64,000 nt of DNA from Balanoglossus misakiensis (Eukaryota > Hemichordata): positions 372,001 through 436,000 of the forward strand of contig JBECUI020000027.1 of the NCBI GenBank assembly GCA_040954595.2, written 5' to 3'. The position numbers and the translations under genes were made by a program. How positions within the stretch are numbered: the first letter of the stretch is position 1; each line of letters begins with the position of its first letter. Under the pieces are notes generated by a model, which ran no database searches, was not told where the DNA came from, and worked only from the letters and a program-made list of their open reading frames with translations. Shown piece after piece: positions 1 through 10,398 of the stretch.

Positions 1-2
1 GG

Positions 3-3000
3 TATAGTGATATTTGAAATCAAATTGTTAGAAAAAGCCTTAGAACCAATACTCAAGTCTGTGCTTCCTGGTGGTAAATTTACACTGGTAATAGAATTCT
101 TCTTAAAAGCTTCAGCGCCGATGCTCTTAAGATTTGTGTTTGCTGATAAATCTACAATGACAAGATCATTAGAAGAAAAAGCCTCAGGACCTATACTCCT
201 TAGATTTGTAGCCCTTGAAAAATCTGTTGTCTCAATATCATTATAGTAAAAAGCTCTTTCTCCTATGCTGGAAACACTGTCGGGGATCATGATGCTTATC
301 AAATCATTCGCTTTAAATGCGTTGTGTCCTATGGTGGTTACGCTTGCAGGTAGTGCTATACTTTCAATATAATTGACACGAAAAGCTTCGCTGCCAATGG
401 TTTCCAAAACAGTGTTTCCTGATAAATCTACACGTTTAATGTAATTGTAAGAAAAAGCCTTAGAACCTATGTTGGTTATGGTTGGAGGCAGGACAACGCT
501 GTTGAGATTCTGATTATTGAAGGCCTCGGCAGCTATGCTGGTTACCTCATAACCTATGCCACCTTTTACAACGCTGGCCGGTATGATAAGATCCGTGATT
601 TCTGCAATTCTGTTATAAGCTGAAACCTCAACGGTGTTTTGTGTGCCCTCTGTCCATGCGCCAAATCTGAAACTGGAATAAAGTCCTTCCTCTATCGTGG
701 CGTTTGTAAGGTTCACCAATGATCCGTCACTCCCCTTGTAGACAGGTTCTGCAAAATCGGAATTTTCAAATACATTGGCTTTCAATGCCGTATTGCTTGA
801 CATGAATTCTACAGAAATCAATTCTGAGTTGTCACTAAAAGCTCTATCTTCTATGAGTGCTACTGTTGCCGGCAGTACCACGCTTCTAAGATTTTTGTTG
901 GCAAAGGCCAGGGGTTCTATCGTTGAAATACTGTAGGTATTACCTAAGGTGACCCTCTCAGGAATCGTTATATCTTGAGAGGTTCCTATGTATTGGGAAA
1001 TCGTCGCTTCTGAGGCACTACCTTTCTCTTGCGGCACGCCCACATGAGGAGGAGGTGTATAGCGCTGTAAAGCTCCCAGACTGTAAACAAAATCTCCTTG
1101 CGTCAGTGATCTACCGGGAATGGTTTCATATAAGCCTTTAGGCACAGCGCGGTAGCCAAGTCCCGGTCCGTCAAAGTCTGTAAAGTGTCCTTCCAGTAGA
1201 GTCCCGTTGAATACTCCATTATTTGATGATGCTGTTCCCCATATATCTATCCATGCTTCATGGCCCTTGAATTCCACAGAACCCAACAAAGGATTCTGAG
1301 AAAACGCATTGGAGGATATTGATCGTAAACTTGAGGGTAAAACCACACTGGTAAGGTTTTTGTTACTAAATGCATGACTAGCTATATATAAGATTGGATA
1401 AGATCTGTTGTTCATAGGGGGAATGCTTTCAGGGATCGTTATATCGGTAGCATTTCCTGTATAGTCAATAATGTTTCGCGAGATCCAGGTCTTATTTAAT
1501 TCTTCGTTTCCATTGATTGGAACATAGCGTTGGAAACTGTGAAAAACATAGGTGAAATCGTCTATTGTGTGGGTTTCTTGGGGGACCAATTGATATAAGC
1601 CTGCCCGTGCTGCCCTATTATTTTGTACTGTTGACCGAAAATGAAGATGTAACTTTGTTCCTTCAAATACACCATAAAACCATTGCGAAATAACAGTACT
1701 GCCCCCCTCAAATTTCACAGAAGCCAAATTGGGATTATAAGCAAAAGCTTTGTTGGCTATAAGCGAAATGCTTGCGGGAACCACCAGGCTTACAAGACCT
1801 TTGTTGGCAAATGCGCTGTTCCCGATTACGGCTATGGTGTGGGTGCGGCCGGTTCTCCGGGTAACACTATCGGGAATGCTTAGGTCGGTATCACTTCCTA
1901 TATAGGCCGTAATCGTTGTTCTTGATCCCACCAGTTCTTCCGGAGTGCCGGAGAGAGGAGTGTAGCGTTGTTCGGCAGAACCGAAATCATAGGTATAGTC
2001 GCCTATGGTTTCCGATATGCCGGCAATATATTCATAGAGCCCCGGTAGGGCATTGGCGTTGTCAACTTTCTTAAAGTGTTCCTCCAGCAAAGTTCCCTTA
2101 AATATCCCGTTGGGATTTGCTCCCCATGCGGTAATGGCAGCATTGGCTCCTTCAAATCTCACAGAAGCCAGGAGGGCGTTATGGGCAAAGGCGCCGTCAT
2201 CAATACGGGTGATGCTGGCGGGAATCACCAGGCTTACAAGACCTTTGTTGGCAAAAACGCTGTTTCCGATGACGTCTACGTTATGGATCTGACTGTTGCT
2301 CCGGGTAACACTTGTGGGAATGGTTAAATCAATATCACTTCCCGTATACGCCGTAACGATTGTTTCTGAATTTCCTCCCTGTTCTTCCGGACTGCCGGAA
2401 TTAGGAGTGTAGCGTTGCCGGACAGAACCGAAAGCATAGGTATAGTCGCCTATGGTTTCAGATATGCCGGGAATGTATTCATAGAGTCCAGGCAAAACAT
2501 TAGCGCTGTTGACTTTCTTAAAATGGTTCTCTAACAACGTTCCCTTGAATATTCCGTTGGGATTTGCTCCCCATGCGGTAATGGCAGCATTGGCTCCTTC
2601 AAATCTCACAGACGTCAGGAGGGCGTTATTGGCAAAGGCGCCGTCATCAATACGGGTGATGCTGGCGGGAATCACCAGGCTTACAAGACCTTTGCTGGCA
2701 AAAACGCTGTCTCCGATTACGCTTACGGTGTGGATACGGCCACTACTCCGAGTAACACTCTCGGAAATCCTTAGGTCGGTATCACTTCCTGCATACGCTG
2801 TAATTGTCGTTTCTGAACCCACAAGTTCTTCTGGAATGCCGGAAATAGGAGTGTAGCGTTGCTCTGCAGAACCGAAATCATAGGTATAGTCGCCTATGGT
2901 TTCAGAGAAACCAGCAAAATATTCATAAAGCCCCGGTAAAGCATTCCCGTTGTCGACTTTCTTAAAATGGTCTTCCAACAAGGTTCCCTTAAATATCCCG

Positions 3001-5153
3001 TTGGGATCCTCTCCCCAAGAGGTAACGGCGGTATGAGATCCTTTAAATTCAACAGAGGACAGGGCAGCGTTATCGGCAAAGACGCTGGCATTGATACGCA
3101 TGATGCTGGCGGGAATCACCAGGCTTACAAGACCTTTGCTGGCAAAAACGCTGTCTCCGATTACGCCTACGGTGTGGATACGGCCGCTGCTCCGAGTAAC
3201 ACTCTCGGGAATACTTAGGTCGGTATCACTTCCTGCATACGCTGTAATTGTCGTTTCTGAACCCACAAGTTCTTCTGGAATGCCGGAAATAGGAGTGTAG
3301 CGTTGCTCTGCAGAACCGAAATCATAGGTATAGTCGCCTATGGTTTCAGAGAGACCAGCAATATATTCATAGAGCCCCGGTAAGGCATTCCCGTTGTCGA
3401 CTTTCTTAAAATGGTCTTCCAACAAGGTTCCCTTAAATATCCCATTGGGATCCTCTCCCCACGAAGTAACGGCGGTATGAGATCCTTGAAATTCAACAGA
3501 GGACAGGGCAGCGTTATCGGCAAAGGCCGCATAGCCAATGCTCGTTATGCTCCCAGGGAGCTGCACAAACGTAAGACCTTTGCCCAAAAAGGCGTTGGAA
3601 CCGATGGTGCTTACGCCGTAGCGGCTTCCTGATCCACTGACGACACTCTCAGGGATGCTTAGAATGGTCTCACTACCGAGATACTCCGCAATGCTTGCCT
3701 CTGTTCCTCCCTGTTCCTCAGGAATTCCGGAGGCAGAAGTATAACGGTGTATGGTGCCCAGATTATACCTATAATCACCTATCGTTTCAGAGACACCTTC
3801 AATGGTTTCGTATAGTCCTTGGAGAACTTTACCATTGTCCACTTTCTTAACATGTCCTTCTAACAAAGTCCCTCGAAAGATTCCGTTGGGACTCTCTCCC
3901 CATGCCGTAACAGCGGTATGAGCTCCTTTAAATTCAACAGAGGACAGGGCAGCATTATCGGCAAAGGCTGCATCGCCAATACTCGTTATACTCCCAGGAA
4001 GCTGCACAAGCGTAAGACCTCTACCAGAAAAGGCGTTGGGGCCGATGGAGCCTACTGTGTAGCGGTTTCCTGATTCACTGACAATACTCTCAGGGATGCT
4101 TAGAATGGCCTCACTACCGAGATACTCCGCAATGCTTGCTTCTGTTCCTCCCTGTTCCTCAGGAATTCCAGAAGCGGGAATATAGCGATGTATGGTGCCC
4201 AGATTATACCTATAATCACCTATCGTTTCAGAGACAGCTTCAATGGTTTCGTATAGTCCTTGGAGAACCTTGCCATTGTCCACTTTCTTAACATGTCCTT
4301 CTAACAAAGTTCCCCAAAATATCCCTTCAGGACTTCCTCCCCAGGCATTCACCAGAGCACTGGAACCTTTAAATTCAACAGAGGACAGGGCAGCATTATC
4401 AGCAAAGGCTGCATCGCCTATGCCCCTTATACCCGCAGGGAGCTGCACAAGCGTAAGATTTTTGCTGGCAAAGGCATGGGGACCGACGGCGCTTACTGTG
4501 TAGCTCCGTCCTGCTCCACTGACAACAGTCTCAGGGATGCTTAGAGCGGTTTCACTACCGAGATACTCCGCAATGCTTGCTTCTGTTCCGCCCTGTTCCT
4601 CAGGGATTCCAGAGGCGGGAATATAGCGTTGTATGGTGCCGAAGTTATAGCTATAGTCCTCTATGGTTTCCCTTAGCCCAGAAATATACTCATAAAGACC
4701 TTGACGCACTGTGCCATGCTCTACTTTCTTGAAATGTCCTTCCAGCAAAGTCCCCTGCAATATCCCTTCAGGACTTCCCCCCCAGACATTCACCGAAGCA
4801 CTGGAACCTTTAAACTCAATAGAAGACAGGGCGGGGTTAGCAGCAAAAGCTGCGTCGCCAATGTTCGTTATACTCGCAGGAAGCTCCAAATGAGTAAGAC
4901 CTTTGTTAAAAAATGCGTTCTCACTAATGCCAGTAATAGTTTTACCACTAGTCGTTCTTGACAGAATAATGAGCACAGAATCACTGCCAGTGTAATTAAC
5001 AAGTTGGACGCCTTCATTGTTGTTAGAATCTTCTTGATATATGAAATTTCCTTCATTGAATTCTGTGACCCCCACAGGATTCATACAAGAAATTATTGTT
5101 ATGGATAGTGCTGACACCAGTATTAGGCTTAACAACAAGCTGATCTTTTGCAT
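3..5153 (-). CDS. Giant BspA-type leucine-rich-repeat lipoprotein, C-terminus cut by window edge
   Basis: I read this frame open from the ATG at 5153, with AAGGAG 8 nt upstream, to the left edge: about 1717 codons with no stop. Residues 1-23 are a lipoprotein signal peptide ending in the lipobox IISC, so the protein should be anchored and probably surface-exposed. The body is BspA-like LRR_5 sequence, with repeated phrases of the type LPASITRIDDGAFA and SSVEFKG. Most of it is seven near-identical tandem modules of about 148 residues; each carries GIFKGTLLE, a HFKKV motif, GLYEYI, ETIGDYTY and RYTP. Two or three more degenerate modules follow, then plain LRR_5 repeats run to the edge. BspA-family proteins in oral Treponema and Tannerella bind host proteins or other bacteria; that role here is inference. 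The gene has no ACTC tract. High DNA identity among modules should allow copy-number change by recombination. Confidence 0.85.
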   Translation of the reverse strand, partial: MQKISLLLSLILVSALSITIISCMNPVGVTEFNEGNFIYQEDSNNNEGVQLVNYTGSDSVLIILSRTTSGKTITGISENAFFNKGLTHLELPASITNIGDAAFAANPALSSIEFKGSSASVNVWGGSPEGILQGTLLEGHFKKVEHGTVRQGLYEYISGLRETIEDYSYNFGTIQRYIPASGIPEEQGGTEASIAEYLGSETALSIPETVVSGAGRSYTVSAVGPHAFASKNLTLVQLPAGIRGIGDAAFADNAALSSVEFKGSSALVNAWGGSPEGIFWGTLLEGHVKKVDNGKVLQGLYETIEAVSETIGDYRYNLGTIHRYIPASGIPEEQGGTEASIAEYLGSEAILSIPESIVSESGNRYTVGSIGPNAFSGRGLTLVQLPGSITSIGDAAFADNAALSSVEFKGAHTAVTAWGESPNGIFRGTLLEGHVKKVDNGKVLQGLYETIEGVSETIGDYRYNLGTIHRYTSASGIPEEQGGTEASIAEYLGSETILSIPESVVSGSGSRYGVSTIGSNAFLGKGLTFVQLPGSITSIGYAAFADNAALSSVEFQGSHTAVTSWGEDPNGIFKGTLLEDHFKKVDNGNALPGLYEYIAGLSETIGDYTYDFGSAEQRYTPISGIPEELVGSETTITAYAGSDTDLSIPESVTRSSGRIHTVGVIGDSVFASKGLVSLVIPASIMRINASVFADNAALSSVEFKGSHTAVTSWGEDPNGIFKGTLLEDHFKKVDNGNALPGLYEYFAGFSETIGDYTYDFGSAEQRYTPISGIPEELVGSETTITAYAGSDTDLRISESVTRSSGRIHTVSVIGDSVFASKGLVSLVIPASITRIDDGAFANNALLTSVRFEGANAAITAWGANPNGIFKGTLLENHFKKVNSANVLPGLYEYIPGISETIGDYTYAFGSVRQRYTPNSGSPEEQGGNSETIVTAYTGSDIDLTIPTSVTRSNSQIHNVDVIGNSVFANKGLVSLVIPASITRIDDGAFAHNALLASVRFEGANAAITAWGANPNGIFKGTLLEEHFKKVDNANALPGLYEYIAGISETIGDYTYDFGSAEQRYTPLSGTPEELVGSRTTITAYIGSDTDLSIPDSVTRRTGRTHTIAVIGNSAFANKGLVSLVVPASISLIANKAFAYNPNLASVKFEGGSTVISQWFYGVFEGTKLHLHFRSTVQNNRAARAGLYQLVPQETHTIDDFTYVFHSFQRYVPINGNEELNKTWISRNIIDYTGNATDITIPESIPPMNNRSYPILYIASHAFSNKNLTSVVLPSSLRSISSNAFSQNPLLGSVEFKGHEAWIDIWGTASSNNGVFNGTLLEGHFTDFDGPGLGYRAVPKGLYETIPGRSLTQGDFVYSLGALQRYTPPPHVGVPQEKGSASEATISQYIGTSQDITIPERVTLGNTYSISTIEPLAFANKNLRSVVLPATVALIEDRAFSDNSELISVEFMSSNTALKANVFENSDFAEPVYKGSDGSLVNLTNATIEEGLYSSFRFGAWTEGTQNTVEVSAYNRIAEITDLIIPASVVKGGIGYEVTSIAAEAFNNQNLNSVVLPPTITNIGSKAFSYNYIKRVDLSGNTVLETIGSEAFRVNYIESIALPASVTTIGHNAFKANDLISIMIPDSVSSIGERAFYYNDIETTDFSRATNLRSIGPEAFSSNDLVIVDLSANTNLKSIGAEAFKKNSITSVNLPPGSTDLSIGSKAFSNNLISNITI
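1690..4990 (-). repeat. Seven tandem ~444-bp modules inside the BspA gene
   Basis: The HFKKV-coding segment recurs near 2068, 2514, 2958, 3402, 3842, 4282 and 4722, a spacing of about 440-446 nt (whole codons, ~148 aa). Adjacent modules at about 2500-3540 are almost identical at DNA level, while the modules nearest the N-terminus differ more. This suggests recent amplification or gene conversion in the middle of the array. Confidence 0.8.
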
Positions 5154-5447
5154 ATTACACTCCTTCTCTATGCCTTGATGTGATTATGAGAAAATTATTG
5201 AAAGGCAGTAACCTTTTCGGCTCAGGAATAGACTATAAATCTAACTATATAACTTTTTTTCACAAATTCAGCTATGGAGGATATCCTCGCAAAAAAAATC
5301 TCTTTATTATCGGTGTTATGCCAATGCCGTGTTTTCTTTGCTGCTCTGCCTATCTGGAGTATTCTGTTGCATTCCCGGATTAACTCACCACCTGCTTTAC
5401 TTGGAGGAACCATCAGATGAACCTCTCTTTTTTAACAAAGGAAGGTC

Positions 5448-5475
5448 TTGACAAAAGAAGAAACACCACTATAGA
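5448..5475 (+). promoter_or_regulatory. Sigma70-type promoter of the orphan ACTC locus
   Basis: TTGACA at 5448-5453, a 16-nt spacer, and TATAGA at 5470-5475. It lies about 50 nt upstream of the ATG at 5525. Within 5154-5447, between the divergent BspA gene and this promoter, I see no gene. Confidence 0.6.
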
Positions 5476-5524
5476 GTGGGTAAGCTTTGTAGGAAACTAT
5501 TTTTAAAAAGGCATGGAAGAAAAT

Positions 5525-5770
5525 ATGAACTCACTCACTCACTCACTCACTCACTCACTCACTCACTCACTCACTCACTCACTCACTCACTCACTCACTC
5601 ACTCACGCGCATCTAAGAACTCAAAGCAAATCTAGCTTTTTTCTCTGCTTTTCCCCCTTACTAACAATTTTTTCTTACTCCAATTCCGGCATTGCTTTGG
5701 GCAGACTGCAAATTGCTAAGCCACAAAGACCTCAGGCATTCCTGTGCGGGTTCATTCAGAAATGAAATTG
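5525..5770 (+). pseudogene. Orphan ACTC-tract locus with decayed lipoprotein leader
   Basis: ATG at 5525 is followed directly by (ACTC)19. From the ATG, the frame runs through Met-Asn-Ser-Leu and THSL repeats and stops at TAG 5633. In the +1 frame the tract leads into a hydrophobic, signal-peptide-like stretch (SSFFLCFSPLLTIFS) and then a stop near 5766. No lipobox or recognisable body follows. It has a good promoter and the longest tract in the window, but the protein it once switched seems lost. From 5771 to 6135 I see no convincing gene; a 20-nt block near 5980 is shared with the intercassette DNA. Confidence 0.5.
5529..5604 (+). repeat. (ACTC)19 tetranucleotide tract
   Basis: Nineteen perfect ACTC units starting 2 nt after the ATG of the orphan locus. 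Confidence 0.95.
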
Positions 5771-6135
5771 ACAAACCTCCCCATCTTCCAGGGCCTCGCC
5801 TGGACATTCCCCCCTGTCAGCCACGCTCTCCTAATGAAAAACGCCATCAGCGTGACATTGTGCAGAACTGTGGACGGGGCAGATTCACAGGGTAATCTTA
5901 TTAGAGCTACGTGGAGCGTGAGGACTTATGAGCAGCTTCCCGGCATGAGTCAGTTCGGGTCCTGCCTTGGAAATCGTATGAACGATAAGAAGAATCTGCT
6001 TTTGGGACTCTCAGTTAATCCCCCAGCAAGGTTGGAGGAAGGCCGGAGATCAAGGGCAATTTCAGATTTAAGAAAGAACAGGCCCTAAGAATAGCCAGAG
6101 TTAAAAAAATGATTTTTAAATTAAGGAGATATGCA

Positions 6136-7313
6136 ATGTTTTCCATCAGACAATTTGTAACTTTTTATTTTCATTTCCAGGACAATAAGAAACAAAGAAG
6201 CAGAACCAGATACAGAGGTATTTATAAGCACCTGGCTCTTTGTTTTCTGCTTCTTCCACCCCTTCTGAGCGGGTGCCAGACAGATCCCCTTAGTAGCGAG
6301 GCCCTTATACTCCAAGTCAACAGCGATAACGAGGAACTCTTAGAAAAAGACCTTCCAAACAAAACTTTTACGATTACCTACTACTCTGGAGAAACCGCTA
6401 CAGAGGTAATACTGTCTTTCCAGTTATCTCCCAAGGCTTCTTTATTGGTGGATGGGCAAATTGTTGAGGATATAACCATGTGGCCATACCCCTGGATCTG
6501 AACACACCTAACACACAGAAAACTATTACTCTAAGGGTCAGGGCCCAAGACGGAACTATGAACGACGAGTACAGTGTTATTGTACATTACCTCTCCTTTT
6601 TCACATTTCTTACAGGAGATGAAGAGTCCCACACCCAGGCAGGTTCCCATATCCTGGCAGGTTATGCTGAATTAAACGCACCGGTTGCCAATGCAACAAT
6701 CTATGCCGTGGCCTTGCCCACCTCTGCTACGCCCCCCGACAATATGGCCGCATTGAAAGCCACCTCTCCTACCTGGCAGACCTACAGCCTAGAGAGAAAC
6801 AAAGCACAATGGATAGTTTTTTTAAACCTTAGTTCTGAAACGCAATACCATATCTACCTAGGGATAGAATATGACGGCGGAGTGTATTATGACAAAAGCC
6901 CCATTTCTATAACTACCCTTGCGCCGCCGAATAGCATATGGCGAATAGGATACGACGGTCTTATTCCTCCTAGCGCTGGAAAAGGGCGGACGATTAAGGC
7001 CTATCTTGGCCAAACCATTATTCTTCCAGGAGCTGTGGCGGATGACAGTCACAATTCACTTACAGAATGGGTGTATTCTCCGTCCTCAGATCGAATATCC
7101 TTATCAGTCGGTTACAGCATTTACACGAATACTCGGTTTGGTAATCGGGCCGAGATAATAGGAGATGAAGCAGCGTTTCCTGCAAACAGCCACAGGTATC
7201 TGTGCTTGTCTTTACCTGAACTGGAAACAGGAGATGAAGGCACTTGGCGAGTAGTAAGTATTTTGGCAACACCCCAAAATATTAATTTTGATTTGGTGAT
7301 TTTGGATAACTAG
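6136..7313 (+). pseudogene. Divergent cassette-family lipoprotein without ACTC tract, frameshifted
   Basis: ATG 6136 follows AAGGAG with 7-nt spacing. A signal peptide with lipobox LLSGC is followed by a first segment read to TGA 6501. The same protein continues in another frame from about 6480 (AIPLDLNTPNT) to 7313, so one base is missing or added near 6480. The second segment matches the cassette proteins in order: a beta-sandwich-like tail (VRAQDGTMNDEYSVIVHY ~ VTAEDGLTTQTYTLLITG), an ATIYAVALP ~ ATVDFYAVEEG segment, an aligned GQTIILP ~ GQRIILP motif, and a terminal EGTWRV...LVILDN ~ EGIYWVRW...LRIIER. It looks like an old single-copy member of the family. The frameshift could be a real mutation, a programmed shift or a sequence error. 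Confidence 0.65.
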
Positions 7314-7521
7314 CATCCCTGCGCAGACTCATTAACCCTTGAAGCATGGGGAATGGATAATATCTTTGCTATGTTTGTTGACGGGAAAGTTGACTATGGC
7401 CAATACGAACATACGGCGTTACCATAGCTCCTTTTTAACGCCGACTACTGTGTTCCTTTGGGCCTGAACCTCATATACTAGGTGAAGTTCAATAGAATAA
7501 TTAACAAATAAGGAAGGCGTA

Positions 7522-8439
7522 ATGAGATATTTATTATCTTCATGTATTTTCTTAACCTTGGTTTTCGGTTCCTGTACCAGCTTCCCCGTTAAACCTACCC
7601 CGGGGGAGCAGGTGGATGTGTTCATCCCTTCGGGAGATTCCTACCTGGTCGGCACTATCACCTATCCAGAGGACCTTTCCACACCAGTGCCGGCAGTGCT
7701 TCTCCTCCCGGGCTTCACCGGAGAGCGAGATGAACTTCCTGTAACAAATACTTTTTCCTCTCAGGAAGGAGGGGCCCCTTTGGGTATGTGGGAGATGACT
7801 GCCTTGGCCTTGGCCCAGGAAGGATTCGCTTCTCTACGGATCGACTACCGCAACAGCGGTAAATCCCCAGGTAAGTGGGAGGACATCACCGTCACCGAAG
7901 AGCTGGAAGATGCCTTGGCTTCACTGAAGTGGCTCTCCAAAAACCCAGCCCTTGATAAGAACCGACTTGCCGTTTGCGGTTTGTCCCAGGGAGGTACTCT
8001 GGCATCCCTGATGAGTACCAATCCCTTGGTTCACACAGTGGTCCTCTGGTCCGCTGCTTCTGATTTCTCCTGGCTTCCCCTCGCCATTCCCCAAGAGACG
8101 ATCTCTAGGATCCAATCCGAGGGAATCCTCTCCTTCAGCCTTCCTTGGGGGGAAGAAATAACAATGAAGAAGGCCTACTTTGATTCCGTGGAGGGTCTGG
8201 ATCCTCTGGCTAACATCGCCCAGTTTTCTGGCCCCCTACTCTCCCTGGCGGGAACCCAAGATACCCTGGTGGCACCCCAGCCGGAAGTGGCCCAGCGGTT
8301 CCTTGAGGCCCACTCCGAAGGTCCTGAATCTCTGGTAGTCCTTGAGGCGGATCATACCTTTAATAATTTCACTGGCCCCGATGGAATGGAGCAGGCCATA
8401 CGCGTTACCCTGGAATGGCTTAACCAGCATCTGAAATAG
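7522..8439 (+). CDS. Alpha/beta-hydrolase lipoprotein (putative esterase/peptidase)
   Basis: 305 aa, ATG preceded by AAGGAAGG. The signal peptide ends at lipobox FGSC (Cys18), so this is an exported, lipid-anchored enzyme. The alpha/beta-hydrolase fold is clear: the oxyanion region near LLPGFTGERDE (61-71), nucleophile elbow GLSQGG with Ser155, Asp247 in AGTQDTLV, and His278 in EADHTFN. It resembles dienelactone-hydrolase/prolyl-oligopeptidase-type hydrolases (BAAT/DUF1749-like), and the substrate cannot be told. It lies upstream of the cassette array in the same direction and ends in a bulged hairpin with a short T run. No frameshift is seen. Confidence 0.85.
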   Translation: MRYLLSSCIFLTLVFGSCTSFPVKPTPGEQVDVFIPSGDSYLVGTITYPEDLSTPVPAVLLLPGFTGERDELPVTNTFSSQEGGAPLGMWEMTALALAQEGFASLRIDYRNSGKSPGKWEDITVTEELEDALASLKWLSKNPALDKNRLAVCGLSQGGTLASLMSTNPLVHTVVLWSAASDFSWLPLAIPQETISRIQSEGILSFSLPWGEEITMKKAYFDSVEGLDPLANIAQFSGPLLSLAGTQDTLVAPQPEVAQRFLEAHSEGPESLVVLEADHTFNNFTGPDGMEQAIRVTLEWLNQHLK

Positions 8440-8460
8440 TTCTTTTTGAAAAACAGGCAT

Positions 8461-8492
8461 AAGACTGCTGTTGTTAACGGCAGGTCTTTTCT
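8461..8492 (+). terminator. Probable terminator after the hydrolase gene
   Basis: GAC-TGC pairs with GCA-G-GTC (one bulged G), followed by TTTT, 22 nt past the stop. From 8493 to 8760 I see no gene; the last ~60 nt are the start of the conserved cassette upstream region. Confidence 0.45.
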
Positions 8493-8759
8493 TGTCCTTT
8501 CTATGGCTCCCCAAACAGAGTTTTCTTAGCATGCTGTCCTAAAGCTGCTCTCCTAAAGCCAACCCCAAAATCCAGCTCCACCCCGGTGTGTGTGAAGCCA
8601 GACCAATGTAGATTCAAACAATTGCTTACAGCATTACAGCCCTGCCCTCCACGAGATAGCATGTGGATAAAATCTACCCCGTCGGCGAGGCTTTCAAACT
8701 GGTTTTTTTCTACAGAAGACCATTTCTCCCCCTTAGCAAATAGAGATAACACCCCCCCC

Positions 8760-8788
8760 TTGATAAAATCCAGATAAGGAGATAGACT
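8760..8788 (+). promoter_or_regulatory. Cassette 1 promoter next to a poly-C run
   Basis: TTGATA 8760-8765, 17-nt spacer, TAGACT 8783-8788. Eight C residues end directly at the -35 box. Confidence 0.6.
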
Positions 8789-8856
8789 GGAAAACAGATG
8801 CAAATCTAGTAAACTAAAGCCTTGTAAGAGGCTATTTTTAAGGAGGCATACCAAAG

Positions 8857-10049
8857 ATGATTAGCAATTTAAGGAAACTCACTCACTCACTCACTCACTC
8901 ACTCACTCACTCACTCACTCACTCACTCACTCACCAACTCTTGCGCGTTAGGACTTCAAAGAAAGCCTAATTCCCTTCGCCGTTTTTCCCCGTTAAAAGC
9001 AATACTTTTCTGTTTAATCCCAGCACTTTTCCTGACAAGCTGCGGCCCCACCGGTCCAAGTCGAGAAACCCTCATAACAACTTTGACCATCAACGGCCTG
9101 GAGGGAGCGGCAACAGTTGATGAAACCAAAGCCGTTTTTTCTTTTGATAAACTCGATCCCAGTATGATAAGCACCTTTGACCTCAGAGTATCCCCCGGGG
9201 CCCACGGTTACCCATGCCGACGGTACCGCTCTGACAGCTGAGAATCTTGTTCTTGGCGAGGAGTTCCCCGTGCTCGTTACCGCAGAGGATGGACTTACTA
9301 CCCAAACCTACACCCTATTAATTACCGGAGATATTTTCATTACCAACAAATACAGCAACGGCTACTATGTCTGGTTTGACCTAACCTTACATCAAAACGC
9401 TACGGTGGATTTCTACGCTGTAGAAGAAGGAACAACCCTGCCCAGCGCCGTTTCCGTGGCGGCCATGACTGACACCGATGGCGACCAAGCCGTCGACGGT
9501 CAACACTTCAGAGATGACTTGGTTGCCGGGGAACCCCACCGGATTGTTCTCTACAACCTGGACACTTCCAAAAACTACGATATTGGCAGCTATTTCAGTG
9601 ATGCTAAGTATCCCGGCTCTCACGCCGCTGTATTGACACAGATGACTACAGCCGCAGAACCCAGCACCACGGGCAAGGTGGTTTGGCAGGCTTACGAAGG
9701 GCAGCGAATCATTCTGCCGCCTGCAAGGTTGTTGTCAAATAACGATATACCTGCTGGAACAACCGAAACTCAGTCTCTTGCCACACGAAAAACTACAGCA
9801 GAGGGAGAGGAAGTCATCTACAGAAGTATATATGTACTCACTCCAAATTCATATTTCAATGGCGCTGATCACAAGCTAGCTATTCATCAGACTATAGAGG
9901 TTATTATTGATTCTATGGGACATTATTTCATAAATTTTACAGATGTTATGAAATCACAAGAAGGCATATATTGGTTTCGATGGACGTCAGAAGACCAGGG
10001 TACCGATTCCCCCGATGACTATATTGATTTACGCATCATAGAAAGGTAG
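8857..10049 (+). pseudogene. Lipoprotein cassette 1 (tract out of register, plus one frameshift)
   Basis: ATG 8857 follows a strong SD (AAGGAGG) and the leader MISNLRK, then (ACTC)14. The body frame is +1 from this ATG, so translation would stop soon after the tract. In the body frame a type II signal peptide precedes lipobox LFLTSC and the block GPTGPSRETL. A beta-sandwich segment ends in VTAEDGLTTQTYTLLITG. An extra C near 9200 (GGGGCCCACGG where sister copies have GGGGCCACGG) shifts the rest, which then reads on to 10049. The variable C-terminal block is almost the same as in cassette 4 (SIYVLTPNSYFNGAD). The C-terminal domain has a Y/W-rich GIYW motif reminiscent of an Ig-like fold (weak inference). 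No member of a named family was recognised. Confidence 0.7.
8877..8932 (+). repeat. (ACTC)14 tract of cassette 1
   Basis: Fourteen perfect units; register OFF by one relative to ATG 8857. Confidence 0.95.
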
Positions 10050-10398
10050 TCTTTGTCTCAGCAGGGGATGTGCCGTTCTCATGCTGGGACGGCTGCCAAG
10101 AATGCCATGGAGAAAAGAAAGACTCCCGTTGGGGCCAAAATGATGACTTTTCAGTAACTTCCAGGCCTAAGCAGTCCCTCGGAGACTAGAGGGAGTCAAA
10201 ACGATAAGAAGAATCTGCTTACTCCCCACCCCTGAAGGCCCTAGGGCAGGCTTTCTGGGGAGTGCCCGCTCCCAGATGCCTTAAAAACCTTAGCCAGCAC
10301 CCTAATTCCCTATGGCTACTACGCTTTTTCTCAAGTTACTGACCAAAGAACAGACCATTTCTCCCCTTACCAAACAATAAAGAGATAATACCCCCCCC
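10050..10398 (+). other. Conserved intercassette DNA
   Basis: This ~350-nt non-coding block recurs with small changes after every cassette. It contains a stem TCCCTC...GAGGGA, a 19-nt constant box ACGATAAGAAGAATCTGCT, a hairpin built on GAAAGCC/GGCTTTC (degenerate here, perfect after cassette 5), and an A-rich stretch before the poly-C run and promoter. The constant box also occurs near 5980. No ORF is supported. Confidence 0.7.

Noticed and set aside
5744-6088. ORF of 114 codons between the orphan tract and the next lipoprotein
   Set aside because: No SD, no family resemblance, and its 3' part lies in DNA shared with intercassette spacers.
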